64,000 bases of DNA from Rhodococcus sp. ARC_M6 (lineage in GTDB: Bacteria; Actinomycetota; Actinomycetes; Mycobacteriales; Mycobacteriaceae), in NCBI RefSeq assembly GCF_022810305.1, contig NZ_JALGQH010000016.1, positions 1 through 64,000 of the forward strand, written 5' to 3'. The first letter of the stretch is position 1. Every line of letters begins with the position of its first letter. Shown in pieces: positions 34,766-44,114 of the stretch. A program made the position numbers and the translations under genes. The notes under the pieces are model-generated. The model had not been told where the DNA came from. It did not search any database and worked only from the letters and a program-made list of their open reading frames with translations.

Positions 34766-35428
34766 TCAGACCAGCGTCGACCAGTAGTCCCAGAACGCGT
34801 TGAGAATCAGGCTCATGACGGACAAGACCCAGATGGTCGGCACGAGTGAGTGATTTCTCGCGCCGAGGGCAACGACATTCTTCAAGGTTCGCGAGGAGGA
34901 TGCCGGTCTACGGGTAGCCAGGTGCAAAGTTGCGTACCAGAGGGCTGTCATCGTCACCACCCACACGACCATGCAGTAGGGGCACAGTGCCTGGATTCTG
35001 TACAGGCTTTGGAAAATCAGCCAGTGAACCAGCACCGCGCCGGCGAACAATCCGATGACGATGCACCGCCAATACCATTGGGGCAGTGCGTTTGCTGCGG
35101 TGAGTGTCACGATTCCCGTGGTCAACAGGACCGTGAACGCGACCACGCCGAGGATCGAGTTCGGGAAACCGAAGATCGACGCCTGCGAAGAACTCATCAC
35201 CGATCCACAGCTGAGGACGGGGTTGATGCTGCAGGACGGGCGATACGAGGGATCTGCGAGAAGCTGAAACTTCTCAACAGTCAGTATTAGAGACGCTGCC
35301 AAGCCGAGAGCGCCGGCACTTGCGAGAATCCATCCGACGACATAGGAAGAACACACTTTCGGGGACGACCCGACAGTCGGAGGCGTCCCGGTATCGACGT
35401 GGGCGCCGCTTATGCCCGTCGATGTCAT
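34766..35428 (-). CDS. VKOR-family membrane disulfide reductase/oxidase
   Basis: 220 residues with four or five helices. The VKOR cysteines are visible: PSCSINPVLSCGSV and the CPYC motif in LYRIQALCPYCMVVW. Reoxidises DsbA and passes electrons to quinone, the actinobacterial substitute for DsbB. ATG 35428 overlaps the DsbA stop (ATGA), which is strong support for a working pair. Confidence 0.9.
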   Translation of the reverse strand: MTSTGISGAHVDTGTPPTVGSSPKVCSSYVVGWILASAGALGLAASLILTVEKFQLLADPSYRPSCSINPVLSCGSVMSSSQASIFGFPNSILGVVAFTVLLTTGIVTLTAANALPQWYWRCIVIGLFAGAVLVHWLIFQSLYRIQALCPYCMVVWVVTMTALWYATLHLATRRPASSSRTLKNVVALGARNHSLVPTIWVLSVMSLILNAFWDYWSTLV

Positions 35429-36087
35429 TGGGCCAGTGCTGCGTCGATGCGAGCGGTGAGATCGTCATATGTCGGCATGGATGGCAACTGGACGCCGTTG
35501 AGGAACAGCGTCGGTGTGCCCTGTACTCCCAGGTCGATGCCTTCGTTGAAGTCTTGTTCAACGCGCTTTGCGACCGCCGGGTCATTCACATCGGCTTCGA
35601 AGGTCGCCATGTCGAGTCCCAGGTCCTGTGCGAACGTACGAAAGAGCGCTTCTTGAGACTCGGACGACTCGCCCCACTGGGTCTGCGTGTCATACATCCG
35701 CTGATACATCTCGACGAACTTCCCTTGCCGAGACGACGCTTCGACGACTCGCGCCGCGAGTCCACTGTTCGTGTGACTGGGGATGGGGAAGTACCGTACG
35801 CCGAACGTGATGCGGTCAGCGTACTGAGCACGTATCCGCTCCATCGTCGGATACATCGCCAGGCATGCCTCGCACTCGAAGTCGAGAAACTCCACCAGCA
35901 CGACGTCGTTGTCCGGCGCAGTGGAAAGCAGATGCGTGTCGTCGCGGAGAACCGACGAGTCCGAAGCGCCGGCGCCGGTGCCGGCGCTCTCCGTCCCGCT
36001 GCGGTTGCCGAGCAACAGCGTGCCGAGGACGACAGCGAAGACGGCTACCAGGGCTATCGAGAATTTTGCGTTGGTGGTCAACTTCAT
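35425..36087 (-). CDS. DsbA-like thiol oxidase, membrane-anchored
   Basis: 220 residues from ATG 36087, chosen because the frame further upstream crosses the operator. One N-terminal anchor (IALVAVFAVVLGTLLLG), then a DsbA/thioredoxin fold with CEAC in LVEFLDFECEACLAMYP, and the cis-proline region GTPTLFLNG. Introduces disulfides in exported proteins; recharged by the VKOR protein encoded next. Coupled by ATGA. Confidence 0.9.
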   Translation of the reverse strand: MKLTTNAKFSIALVAVFAVVLGTLLLGNRSGTESAGTGAGASDSSVLRDDTHLLSTAPDNDVVLVEFLDFECEACLAMYPTMERIRAQYADRITFGVRYFPIPSHTNSGLAARVVEASSRQGKFVEMYQRMYDTQTQWGESSESQEALFRTFAQDLGLDMATFEADVNDPAVAKRVEQDFNEGIDLGVQGTPTLFLNGVQLPSMPTYDDLTARIDAALAQ

Positions 36088-36153
36088 GGATCCGCCTACC
36101 TGGTCGGTGTTCGTCGATGCGCGCAACCTTCCGGCCACCACACGCCCCTGAAT

Positions 36154-36168
36154 ACTATGCAACATAGT
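36154..36168. promoter_or_regulatory. BlaI-type operator, copy 5
   Basis: ACTA-TGCAACA-TAGT in the divergent promoter between dsbA (minus) and copC (plus), so one site could govern both units. Confidence 0.78.
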
Positions 36169-36259
36169 AGTCGGAGGTAGTGTCTCAGCGAGGTACCGGT
36201 GTGCATCGATCGCCGGACTCCGCACCTCGATGGTGTGGGCTAAGTAGGAGGAACAGATT

Positions 36260-36814
36260 TTGAGGCGTGCAATGGTTGTGCTGTTGGTGGCTGCGGGGTG
36301 CGCGCTCATCGGCGCAGGTACCGCGCAAGCGCACAGTGCACTGGTCGGATCGACTCCATCCGCCGACGCGGTTCTCGACACCGCGCCGAGTTCGGTGGAA
36401 TTGGTTTTCAATCAGAAAATTCAGACGAGTTTCGCGAACGTGACCGTCAGTACGGCCGACGGGATGCAGGTCGGCGCCGGGGAGTCGTCGGTGCAGGGAG
36501 AGCGTGTTTCTCTCGCGACGACCGGTCAGATGACTTCCGGCACCTACACCGTTGGGTACCGCGTGATCTCCGAGGACGGACATCCGATCACGGGGTCGTA
36601 CGCCTTCACCTTGAACGTGGCGACGAACAATGCTGCGCCGTCTCCCACAGGTGCCGCACCTTCGGTGACCGTCGCGCAGTCGGCGGCAACCAGCGACGCT
36701 GGCTCCGGCGGCGGATCTCCGCTGTTGTTGCCGATTCTCGGTGGCGCAGTGGCAATCCTGTTCGTGATCGGGATGGTCATCGTCCTCCGCGGAGACAAGC
36801 GCTCGAAGCGCTGA
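36260..36814 (+). CDS. copC: CopC-like copper-binding exported protein
   Basis: 184 residues from a TTG with AGGAGGA upstream. Signal peptide (MVVLLVAAGCALIGAGTAQAHSA) with the mature N-terminal His typical of CopC copper ligation, a beta-barrel domain (VISEDGHPITGSYAF), then a linker and a C-terminal membrane helix. Binds copper outside the membrane. The anchor plus the CtaG gene behind it suggests delivery to cytochrome oxidase rather than simple detoxification. Confidence 0.88.
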   Translation: MRRAMVVLLVAAGCALIGAGTAQAHSALVGSTPSADAVLDTAPSSVELVFNQKIQTSFANVTVSTADGMQVGAGESSVQGERVSLATTGQMTSGTYTVGYRVISEDGHPITGSYAFTLNVATNNAAPSPTGAAPSVTVAQSAATSDAGSGGGSPLLLPILGGAVAILFVIGMVIVLRGDKRSKR

Positions 36815-36852
36815 GTCACAGTAGGGTGGGGAGGGAAGGGACAACGTAGGCG

Positions 36853-37788
36853 ATGGACTGGATACGTTTGCCCGAGGCAGTGCCTTCGTTCGGAGCAATG
36901 ATGGGATGGGCTCCGCAGCCACTGCCGGTCCTACCGCTGATCGGAATCCTGCTGGCAGCGTGGTACTGCTGGGGTGTCCACCGGGTGACGTCTTCCGGTC
37001 GGGAGTGGCCGTGGACGAGGACAGCCAGCTTCCTCTTCGGCTGTGTGTTGCTGATCTTGGTCACGGGTCTCGCCATCGAGGGCTACGGGTACGAACTCTT
37101 CAGTATCTGGATGTTCCAGCATTTGACCCTGTCGATGGCGATTCCACCACTGCTCGTTCTCGGCAGCCCAGGTCTTCTCCTGCTGCGCTCCACGCCTCAC
37201 ACAGGTTGGGGAATTCCGATCCTCAAGCTTGCATTGACGGCGCTCCGAAGCCGGACCGCGAAGATTCTGCTACACCCCGGCGTCACGATTCCACTGTTCC
37301 TGTTCAGCTACTACGGCATCTACCTCTCGCCGGTATTCGACCTGGTGGCGTCGTCCTGGGTCGGTCACACAGGCCTGGAGATCTTCTTCCTGGCCACCGG
37401 AGTGTTGTTCATCGTTCCGGTGCTCTCATCCGGTCCGTTGCCCGTCAAACAAAGCAACCTGGGGCGATGTTTCGACCTCTTCGTCGAAATGCCTCTCCAT
37501 GTTTTCATCGGCGTGATCCTGATGATGGCAACCACGCCACTCCTGAGTACCTTCACCAATCCGCCGACGTCCTGGAACGTCGATCTGATGGCCGATCAAC
37601 AGATGGCAGGGGCCTTGGCATGGTCCTACGGAGAACCGGTCGCGTTGATCATCATGGTGGTTTTCGCGATGAGGTGGAATCGCGACGAATCCCGCACCAA
37701 CGCTGCAGTCGAGAAGGAAGTCGCCAGGGACGGTGACGTCGACCTCGAGGCCTACAACGAATTCCTCAAAACCCTTCCCCGCCGATAA
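36853..37788 (+). CDS. ctaG: CtaG/Caa3-type cytochrome oxidase assembly protein
   Basis: 311 residues with about seven helices and the conserved core (FQHLTLSMAIPPLLVLGSP; SSGPLPVKQSN; MPLHVFIGVILMM). Second CtaG-like domain of this block; the other is fused to CopD at 27554-29530. Probably inserts copper into subunit I. Starts 38 bp after copC. Confidence 0.85.
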   Translation: MDWIRLPEAVPSFGAMMGWAPQPLPVLPLIGILLAAWYCWGVHRVTSSGREWPWTRTASFLFGCVLLILVTGLAIEGYGYELFSIWMFQHLTLSMAIPPLLVLGSPGLLLLRSTPHTGWGIPILKLALTALRSRTAKILLHPGVTIPLFLFSYYGIYLSPVFDLVASSWVGHTGLEIFFLATGVLFIVPVLSSGPLPVKQSNLGRCFDLFVEMPLHVFIGVILMMATTPLLSTFTNPPTSWNVDLMADQQMAGALAWSYGEPVALIIMVVFAMRWNRDESRTNAAVEKEVARDGDVDLEAYNEFLKTLPRR

Positions 37789-37843
37789 ATTTCTCGGCAT
37801 TGGTGATCCGGTTCGGCGGATGAGACGGTGGATGAGAAAAGTG

Positions 37844-38587
37844 TCAGTTCATCGGGATCGGTTGGGCGCCTCTCACTGCGAGTAGTTCTCGCAATGCTGC
37901 CGATTCCGTTTGCTGTGTGGCGGCGATCTGTCGTGCAAGATTTGTCACGACGGAGAGATCGGCATTGTCGGCGGCGTATTGGGCCATCGGGATTCCCCCT
38001 TGATGGTGGCGCAACAGTAATTGAAGATAGCGAATCTCGAATGCCGGTCCAGTCAGCACGCGTAGTTCCGCGAGTTCGGCGGGAGAGGCCATGCCCGGCA
38101 TCGCAACTGCCGGATTTGTGTCGGAACCACCTTGTCGGGTGCTCATGCCGGGCATCGAGTGATTCATCGACGAGGAAGTCGAGGGCATCCACTCCATGGA
38201 CCCAACTGCGCTCTGGGCGGGGCGATCCCAGAGCGACAGCCACCCCTGCATCATCCCTATCTGACTTTGCTGAGTAGTGACGACGTCGTACGCAAGAGTG
38301 CGGATGGCAGGGTCAGCGGTGTTCATCAATGCAAGGGACGACATCTCGACTGCTTGCCCGTGGTGAACCGACATGTCCTGTGCGAAGCCGACCTCCACGG
38401 CGCTGACGGGTGGCACCTCCTGTGAGGTGTTCTCGATCCGCCCCTTTGCCCACAGCCCGATGATGATTCCGATCAGCAGAGCGATGACAACACCGACCAC
38501 CAATACTGCGGGTGGCGTGTCATGGCGTTTGCCTGATGAATCGGATTTCGACTCGGACTGAATCGGTACCGCATCGTGTTCAACCAT
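37844..38587 (-). CDS. DUF305 protein, membrane-anchored and Met/His-rich
   Basis: 247 residues with one anchor helix (PAVLVVGVVIALLIGIIIGLW) and two DUF305 halves bearing His pairs (MSVHHGQAVEM; LLLRHHQGGIPMAQYA) around a Met/Ser/His-rich insert (SMNHSMPGM). Such residues suit copper(I)/copper(II) binding, and many DUF305 genes sit with copper genes. Follows the DUF3105 gene, overlapping it by eight bases. Confidence 0.85.
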   Translation of the reverse strand: MVEHDAVPIQSESKSDSSGKRHDTPPAVLVVGVVIALLIGIIIGLWAKGRIENTSQEVPPVSAVEVGFAQDMSVHHGQAVEMSSLALMNTADPAIRTLAYDVVTTQQSQIGMMQGWLSLWDRPAQSAVGSMEWMPSTSSSMNHSMPGMSTRQGGSDTNPAVAMPGMASPAELAELRVLTGPAFEIRYLQLLLRHHQGGIPMAQYAADNADLSVVTNLARQIAATQQTESAALRELLAVRGAQPIPMN

Positions 38588-39380
38588 TTCCGCGATCCCC
38601 CGTGATCACAGGCGCCGGTGTGGTCGTTGCTACAGGAAGATCAGTTGCTGACTGCTCCGATGCTGCGGGAATCGCATCAGGGCCTGGCGGAGATGCGTCG
38701 AAGGGGAAAGGCGCCTCCGGGTCGAATCCTCCAGGGACCGTCGCACAGCTGGCACCGACCTCCGGATGTGTGTTCGGGTTCTGTTTGAGGGAGGTGATGA
38801 ATTTCGCGATACGGGGGTCGTCGACGCTGTCGACCTCGAGTTGATGTCCCCACGATTGAATCGAAACTGGTGAATCGATACCGGGGAACGGTGACATCAG
38901 GGAATACGGTTCACCATTGACTTGGGAGGCAAGGGCGTCGACGTCGGACGGGTTCAACGAGTCGGGGTTGTACGACACCCAGACCGCGCCGTGCTCAAGC
39001 GAATGCACCGCACTTTCGGTCCGTATCGGCTCCGGGTAGACGATGCCTGTGCATGTTGCCCAGTACTGATCGTGCGCTCCTCCCAGAGGCGGAGTTTGAT
39101 CGTATGCAACGCGCTGAGGCGCTTGAATATGATTGCCGGCCGCGTATTCGATCTCGGTCACTCCATCGATCGACTGCGAAGGGTCCGGGTTGTCCGCGCT
39201 CGGAGCGTATTTTTGCGCCTCGGTCCGCTCGATGGCCTTGGGCACCATGTTGTAGGCGATGATCGAGACCAGGCCGGCGATAACCAGGACTGCTATCGAT
39301 ATCGACCACGGAAATCTTCGGCCGCCAGGCACCCCACCGCCGCGGGGGCGGAGTGTGTTCTTCTTGTGGCTCTTCGACAT
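38580..39380 (-). CDS. DUF3105 protein, membrane-anchored
   Basis: 266 residues from ATG 39380 (AAGGGA upstream), avoiding the operator that overlaps a longer frame. Single anchor helix (WSISIAVLVIAGLVSIIAYN), then a DUF3105 domain with the family motif HSLEHGAVWV and a disulfide-like pair of cysteines (WATCTG, GASCAT). Often paired with DUF305 in actinobacterial copper operons; role unknown. Confidence 0.85.
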   Translation of the reverse strand: MSKSHKKNTLRPRGGGVPGGRRFPWSISIAVLVIAGLVSIIAYNMVPKAIERTEAQKYAPSADNPDPSQSIDGVTEIEYAAGNHIQAPQRVAYDQTPPLGGAHDQYWATCTGIVYPEPIRTESAVHSLEHGAVWVSYNPDSLNPSDVDALASQVNGEPYSLMSPFPGIDSPVSIQSWGHQLEVDSVDDPRIAKFITSLKQNPNTHPEVGASCATVPGGFDPEAPFPFDASPPGPDAIPAASEQSATDLPVATTTPAPVITGDRGNG

Positions 39381-39422
39381 TGGCGGACTCGTTCCCTTGT
39401 ACGCTGGCACCGACACTGAATT

Positions 39423-39437
39423 ACTATCCATCATAGT
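39423..39437. promoter_or_regulatory. BlaI-type operator, copy 6
   Basis: ACTA-TCCATCA-TAGT; the arms extend to nine perfectly paired bases, GAATTACTA and TAGTAATTC (39418-39442). Upstream of the DUF3105-DUF305 unit. Confidence 0.8.
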
Positions 39438-39440
39438 AAT

Positions 39441-41042
39441 TCATGTTTTCGTTCTTCTGCCGCGACGGAATCGACATGCGGCCGTGAAGAGTGGCGCGGT
39501 AGCGAGAGAAAGAACGATCACCGACAGGGCGATCTCGGGAACCGAACCCACACGTGTTGCCAGCGTGAGATCGGAACGCACGGCGATCTCGTCGGTCAAT
39601 GCTTGTGCTGTGAAGATCTCACTCTGTTGACGCACCACACCCGCTGGCGTGACGATCGCACTGACACCACTGGTTGCTGCGATCAACACAGTGCGACCGT
39701 GCTCGACTGCCCGCACCCGAGACATGGCCAACTGCTGAAATGTCATCTCCGTCCGGCCGAAGGTCGCATTGTTGGTAGGAACCGCGATGACTGTGGCTCC
39801 CGCTTTCACAGACTCGGTCACCAGATCGTCGAAGGCCACCTCGTAGCACGTGGCAACGGCCAATCGAATCCCATTGAGGTCGACGACTCCGTTTCCGTTG
39901 CCGGCAATGAAATTGCCCGCTGCATCGGCATACGACGACACTGCACGAACGATCGAACGGAGCGGCAGATACTCCCCGAACGGCACGAGTTGTCGTTTGA
40001 TGTGCTGCTGGCCAGGGCCATCCGTGGGATCCCACACCATGACACTGTTGATCGAGGCGCCCGCCTCACCTTCGAGAACCGTACCGACCAGGAGCGGCGC
40101 CCCGATCGAACGGGCTGCTCGGTCCAGTCGATCCGCCGCATCCCGATTCACCAAAGGATCTATATCCGAAGCATTTTCGGGCCAGATAACAAGCCGTGGC
40201 CGGGCTACGCGACCGGCCACGACATCAGCTGCGAGCTGCTCGGTGCGGGCAACATGATTGTCGAGCACCGCTCGCCGTTGGGCGTTGAAATCGAGGCCGA
40301 GTCGCGGCACGTTGCCCTGAACGACGGTCGCAGTGACGACTTCGTCAGGGGTGACTTCAGAAGAACTCACCACGAATGCACTCACAAAGACGAGGACGAT
40401 GGCCGCGCCGCCTTCTGCCCATGCCTGCCGTCGAACGGAGTAAGGCCGGGTCAGGGACCAGGCGAGGAGCGTTCCGGTGAGTGCGGTCACGAAGGACAGC
40501 CCTGGCGCCCCGGCTATCGCAGTCAACGGCAGCAGCGGACTATCCGCCTGCCCGAAGGCCAAACGCCCCCACGGGAAACCGCCGAACGGAACTCGGCTAC
40601 GAAGCGCTTCTGCGGTGACCCATGCGCCCGCAATCCACACCGGGGAAGGCGGAGCGCGACTGACCGACACTGCGAGGACGCCGAACACGCCGAATGCAAG
40701 CGCTTCTATCGACGCCAACACCAACCAGGGCGTTGGACCCACGTACGCCCCGACCCACGGCAGCAAGGGCACGAAGAAGCCCAGTCCCGCGGCATAGCCG
40801 AATCCGAAACCCGCACGGAGACTACGACCCCGGAGAACGACCGTCAGCAGAGCGATGGCGACAGGGGCGAGAAACCACAGCGTGCGCGGCGGAAAGCTGA
40901 GAAACAGCAGCCATCCAGCGCCCACCGAAAACGCGAGACGCAGGGCAATCCCACCGCTGCGCCGCGTGGACCGATCATCTTTGGGGCCTGTATCAGTGTC
41001 GCCGTCGGTAGCGATTGCACGTTCGGCCGAAGGGACCCTCAC
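39441..41042 (-). CDS. lnt: Apolipoprotein N-acyltransferase
   Basis: 533 residues from a GTG overlapping the resB stop (GTGA). About seven helices then a nitrilase domain with the Glu-Lys-Cys catalytic triad (LVIWPENASD; IKRQLVPFGEYLPLR; VATCYEVAFDD). Adds the third acyl chain to lipoproteins. Its fusion into the TlpA-CcdA-ResB operon suggests the exported lipoproteins of the same block (TlpA-type, Rieske, others) are its clients. Confidence 0.9.
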   Translation of the reverse strand: MRVPSAERAIATDGDTDTGPKDDRSTRRSGGIALRLAFSVGAGWLLFLSFPPRTLWFLAPVAIALLTVVLRGRSLRAGFGFGYAAGLGFFVPLLPWVGAYVGPTPWLVLASIEALAFGVFGVLAVSVSRAPPSPVWIAGAWVTAEALRSRVPFGGFPWGRLAFGQADSPLLPLTAIAGAPGLSFVTALTGTLLAWSLTRPYSVRRQAWAEGGAAIVLVFVSAFVVSSSEVTPDEVVTATVVQGNVPRLGLDFNAQRRAVLDNHVARTEQLAADVVAGRVARPRLVIWPENASDIDPLVNRDAADRLDRAARSIGAPLLVGTVLEGEAGASINSVMVWDPTDGPGQQHIKRQLVPFGEYLPLRSIVRAVSSYADAAGNFIAGNGNGVVDLNGIRLAVATCYEVAFDDLVTESVKAGATVIAVPTNNATFGRTEMTFQQLAMSRVRAVEHGRTVLIAATSGVSAIVTPAGVVRQQSEIFTAQALTDEIAVRSDLTLATRVGSVPEIALSVIVLSLATAPLFTAACRFRRGRRTKT

Positions 41043-42670
41043 ATGCCCGCACTTATCGAGGGAGAGCTGCGCTGATCCGCCAACAATTTCTCGCGAAGGT
41101 CGTCGAATTCGCCGCCCCACCCTGCATGATCGGTCCTCGCCAGTCCACCGAGTTCGAGATCAACCTGCTCCGGTCCTGCCCCCGGGCGTAGGCGGACCCA
41201 CACCCGTCGCCTCCTGATCACGAGCGAGATCAGAAGTCCGAGCATCATCGTGATCGCAAAGACGAGAACCCACTGTTGCACAGGGTCGTACGACACCTGC
41301 AGATTGGCGAATTCCTTTGCGCCGTCGAACCGAACCTGTGTTCCATCGGTGAGAGTTCTCGTCTCTCCAGGACGAAGGTTCACACGATCTTGTTTGACCA
41401 GCCTTCCTTGGTTGATCATTTCGGTATTCAACGAGAAGATCGACTGCGGAATGCCGGTGTCCAGACCCGTATCGCCCTTGTAGATGTCGATCGCGACCGC
41501 AGGGTCACGCGCATCGGGAAACGACGAAGTCAGAAGCGTCCCGCTGAAGGACGCGGTCGGTGCGAAGAGTCCCTCGATGGCGATCTGATTCTTCCGTCGC
41601 TCGTCCGGATTCGGAAACGATCCACCTGGAGGATCGAACCGCAACGCCCCACTGCTCAGGAACGTGACCGCGTCGTCCGGTTGAAACTGCATTGTCTCGG
41701 TACGGGACTGTCCATCGGGGAATGTGACCGTGAACTGCGGTGCGTACCCATGGCCGGTCAGATAAACGCGGGCACCATCGGTACGCAACGGTTCGTTGAC
41801 CCGAAGACGATAGTCTTTCCACGTATTGGTCGCGATATCCTGCCCGCTCTGGTACGAAATGTTGGAGGTGAACATTTCGGCCTGACCGGTATCGAGATAG
41901 TCTGCGGAGAAGTCGTTGACCTTGATGCAGAAAGGTGCGAGACCCGTTCCATCAGTTGCATTTCCGGATCGAAACGAGTCGTACACGGCGGGTGACGTGT
42001 TGCAGAAACCGGGGCCGCCGTCGGCAATGACGATCACCGAACCCTCATACCCCACCAACTTGCCGATGGCGACGGTGACGAGCAATCCGATCAGCGAGAA
42101 GTGGAAAACCAGATTCCCTGCCTCTCGCAGATACCCCTTTTCCGCGGAAACCGAGACCTCGGAATCCTTTTCGGACCTGACGGCTACACGCCAGCCCTTG
42201 AGAGACCGGCGCACTCTGGTGAGGGCCTCGTCATGCGAGATATCTACTACGCCGCGGAAATGGTGCGGCAACCGGGACAGATTCCGAGGCGCCCGGGCAG
42301 GTTGGCTCCGAAGCGCGCCGAGATGTGCCTGCAAGCGTGGAAACAGACAGCCGATGAGAGAGAGAAAAAGGAGGACGTAGATCGCGGTGAACCAGAAGCT
42401 GGAAAAGACGTCGAACAACTCCAGCTTGTCGAACAGCGGGCCAAGGGTTGGTTGGGCAGCGATGTACTGGGAAACTTTCTGTACGTTGAGATTTCGCTGA
42501 GGCAACATAGCGCCGGGAAGTGCTGCGAGCGCCAAGAGGAACAGGAGCACGAGCGCGGTACTCATCGACGTCAGCCTGCGCCAATACTGGCGCAGTAGTC
42601 GAATGCTTTCTCGGATCATCAGTCTCGGGAGGCGACGGATGCGAGCTCCCGCGGTGGCGCTATCTGTCAT
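41039..42670 (-). CDS. resB: ResB/CcsB cytochrome c assembly protein
   Basis: 543 residues from ATG 42670, overlapping the ccdA stop (ATGA). N-terminal helices with the ResB core (LFLLALAALPGAMLPQRNLNVQ; TAIYVLLFLSLIGCLFPR), a large extracytoplasmic domain, and a final helix (LVFAITMMLGLLISLVI). Works with CcsA/ResC, which is not present here, to ligate haem to apocytochrome c. Confidence 0.88.
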   Translation of the reverse strand: MTDSATAGARIRRLPRLMIRESIRLLRQYWRRLTSMSTALVLLFLLALAALPGAMLPQRNLNVQKVSQYIAAQPTLGPLFDKLELFDVFSSFWFTAIYVLLFLSLIGCLFPRLQAHLGALRSQPARAPRNLSRLPHHFRGVVDISHDEALTRVRRSLKGWRVAVRSEKDSEVSVSAEKGYLREAGNLVFHFSLIGLLVTVAIGKLVGYEGSVIVIADGGPGFCNTSPAVYDSFRSGNATDGTGLAPFCIKVNDFSADYLDTGQAEMFTSNISYQSGQDIATNTWKDYRLRVNEPLRTDGARVYLTGHGYAPQFTVTFPDGQSRTETMQFQPDDAVTFLSSGALRFDPPGGSFPNPDERRKNQIAIEGLFAPTASFSGTLLTSSFPDARDPAVAIDIYKGDTGLDTGIPQSIFSLNTEMINQGRLVKQDRVNLRPGETRTLTDGTQVRFDGAKEFANLQVSYDPVQQWVLVFAITMMLGLLISLVIRRRRVWVRLRPGAGPEQVDLELGGLARTDHAGWGGEFDDLREKLLADQRSSPSISAGM

Positions 42671-43473
42671 ATCGGCAGCACGACCGAACTGACGAACTCG
42701 TTGCGCAACCAGCCGATGAACACGCCCCACACGCCGGTGACCAGGGCTAGGCCGACAGCGACGAGCATTATTCCGCCGACGATCTGAATCGTCCGTGAAT
42801 GGCGTTTGAGCCATCCGACGCCTCGGAGCGCTTTCGCCGACCCGAACGCCAGCACGATAAACGGTAGCCCCAATCCCAGACAGTAGGCGACGATCAGTAC
42901 CACCCCTCGTGCTGCTGTCGTGCCTTGAGTTCCTGCCGCAACCGAAATAACTCCGGCGAGAGTAGGGCCGAGACATGGTGTCCAACCCAACGCGAACACG
43001 CCCCCCAACAAGGGTGCACCGGCAAGGGAGGAGATGCGTCGCGGCGCGAACCGTGCGTCTTTCTGCAGGGCAGGAATGAAGCCGATGAACGTCAACCCCA
43101 TCACGATGGTGATGACACCGCCCACACGTTGGAGCAGCTCTTCGTTGATGCGTAGGGTGCCGATCACCCCGAATACCGACGCCGTGGCGAGAACGAATAC
43201 CACAGTGAATCCCGCGACGAACATCGCTGCTGCGCCGGTCACCCGCCATCTGCCTGCGGCCTCAGCGGTCTCGCCGCCAGGGGTCACCGCCGGCGAATCA
43301 GCTCCGGAAATGCCGGCCAGATACGACAGATATCCGGGAACCAGCGGCACCACGCACGGCGACGCGAAAGACACCAGACCGGCCAGAATGCACGCCGCCA
43401 CTGCGAGAAGCAACGGGCCGCTCGAGGCGGCGGTCTGGAAGCTGGACCCGATGCCTTGGGCGAGTTCGTTCAC
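42667..43473 (-). CDS. ccdA: CcdA-type thiol-disulfide transporter
   Basis: 268 residues, six helices, with the two redox cysteines in SFASPCVVPL and LGWTPCLGPTL. Passes electrons from cytoplasmic thioredoxin to extracytoplasmic TlpA/ResA-type proteins so that apocytochrome c cysteines stay reduced. Overlaps the TlpA gene before it and resB after it. Confidence 0.92.
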   Translation of the reverse strand: MNELAQGIGSSFQTAASSGPLLLAVAACILAGLVSFASPCVVPLVPGYLSYLAGISGADSPAVTPGGETAEAAGRWRVTGAAAMFVAGFTVVFVLATASVFGVIGTLRINEELLQRVGGVITIVMGLTFIGFIPALQKDARFAPRRISSLAGAPLLGGVFALGWTPCLGPTLAGVISVAAGTQGTTAARGVVLIVAYCLGLGLPFIVLAFGSAKALRGVGWLKRHSRTIQIVGGIMLVAVGLALVTGVWGVFIGWLRNEFVSSVVLPI

Positions 43474-44114
43474 TGTTCGGCCGCCACACGCTCGATGACA
43501 GGTTGCAGATCCTCGGTGAGAAGTGCGCGAAGGAACACTGCGGCGACGCGATGTCTGCGATCCAACACCAGCGTGGAGGGAATCACGCTTGTCGGGTAGT
43601 TTCCGCCGAGCGCTGTCAAAGTCCTCATCGACGGGTCGTAGATCGAGGGGTAGCTCACGTTGTTGTCGACAACGAAGTCCTGGGCCTTGTCACGTTGAGG
43701 ATCTCGAACATTGATCCCGAGAAACTGAACACCGAGGTCTTTGGTTGCTTCGTACGCGCGCTCGAGATCGTCGGCCTCGGACCGGCACGGGGCGCACCAT
43801 TGCCCCCACAAATTGATCACGACGACCTGACCTGCGTAATCAGTCAGTGAAATGTCGTTACCGTCGGTCATGAGGTCAGGCCCGGCCAATACACCGATCA
43901 TGTTTCGCGACTCGGGTGGGTCGTACAAAATATCGGTTTGCCCTCCCGGTGAGACGAAATCGAAATTCGCACCCGAAGCGACTGCGTCGGTGCCGGTTGC
44001 ACACCCACTCGCGGCGACGACGATCGCGGTGAGAATAGCGACGAGCGAGAGGGCGCGGGTGGGTTTTCCGAGTGCGCGTTGCCTCGGCTTTCGAGGGAGC
44101 GTGGGTGCGGTCAT
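43470..44114 (-). CDS. TlpA/ResA-like thioredoxin lipoprotein
   Basis: 214 residues. Signal with a lipobox (AILTAIVVAASGC), then a thioredoxin-fold domain with WCAPC in VVINLWGQWCAPCRSE. The reductant counterpart of CcdA in the cytochrome c maturation line. ATG overlaps the stop of the second TlpA gene upstream (44111) by ATGA. Confidence 0.9.
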   Translation of the reverse strand: MTAPTLPRKPRQRALGKPTRALSLVAILTAIVVAASGCATGTDAVASGANFDFVSPGGQTDILYDPPESRNMIGVLAGPDLMTDGNDISLTDYAGQVVVINLWGQWCAPCRSEADDLERAYEATKDLGVQFLGINVRDPQRDKAQDFVVDNNVSYPSIYDPSMRTLTALGGNYPTSVIPSTLVLDRRHRVAAVFLRALLTEDLQPVIERVAAEQ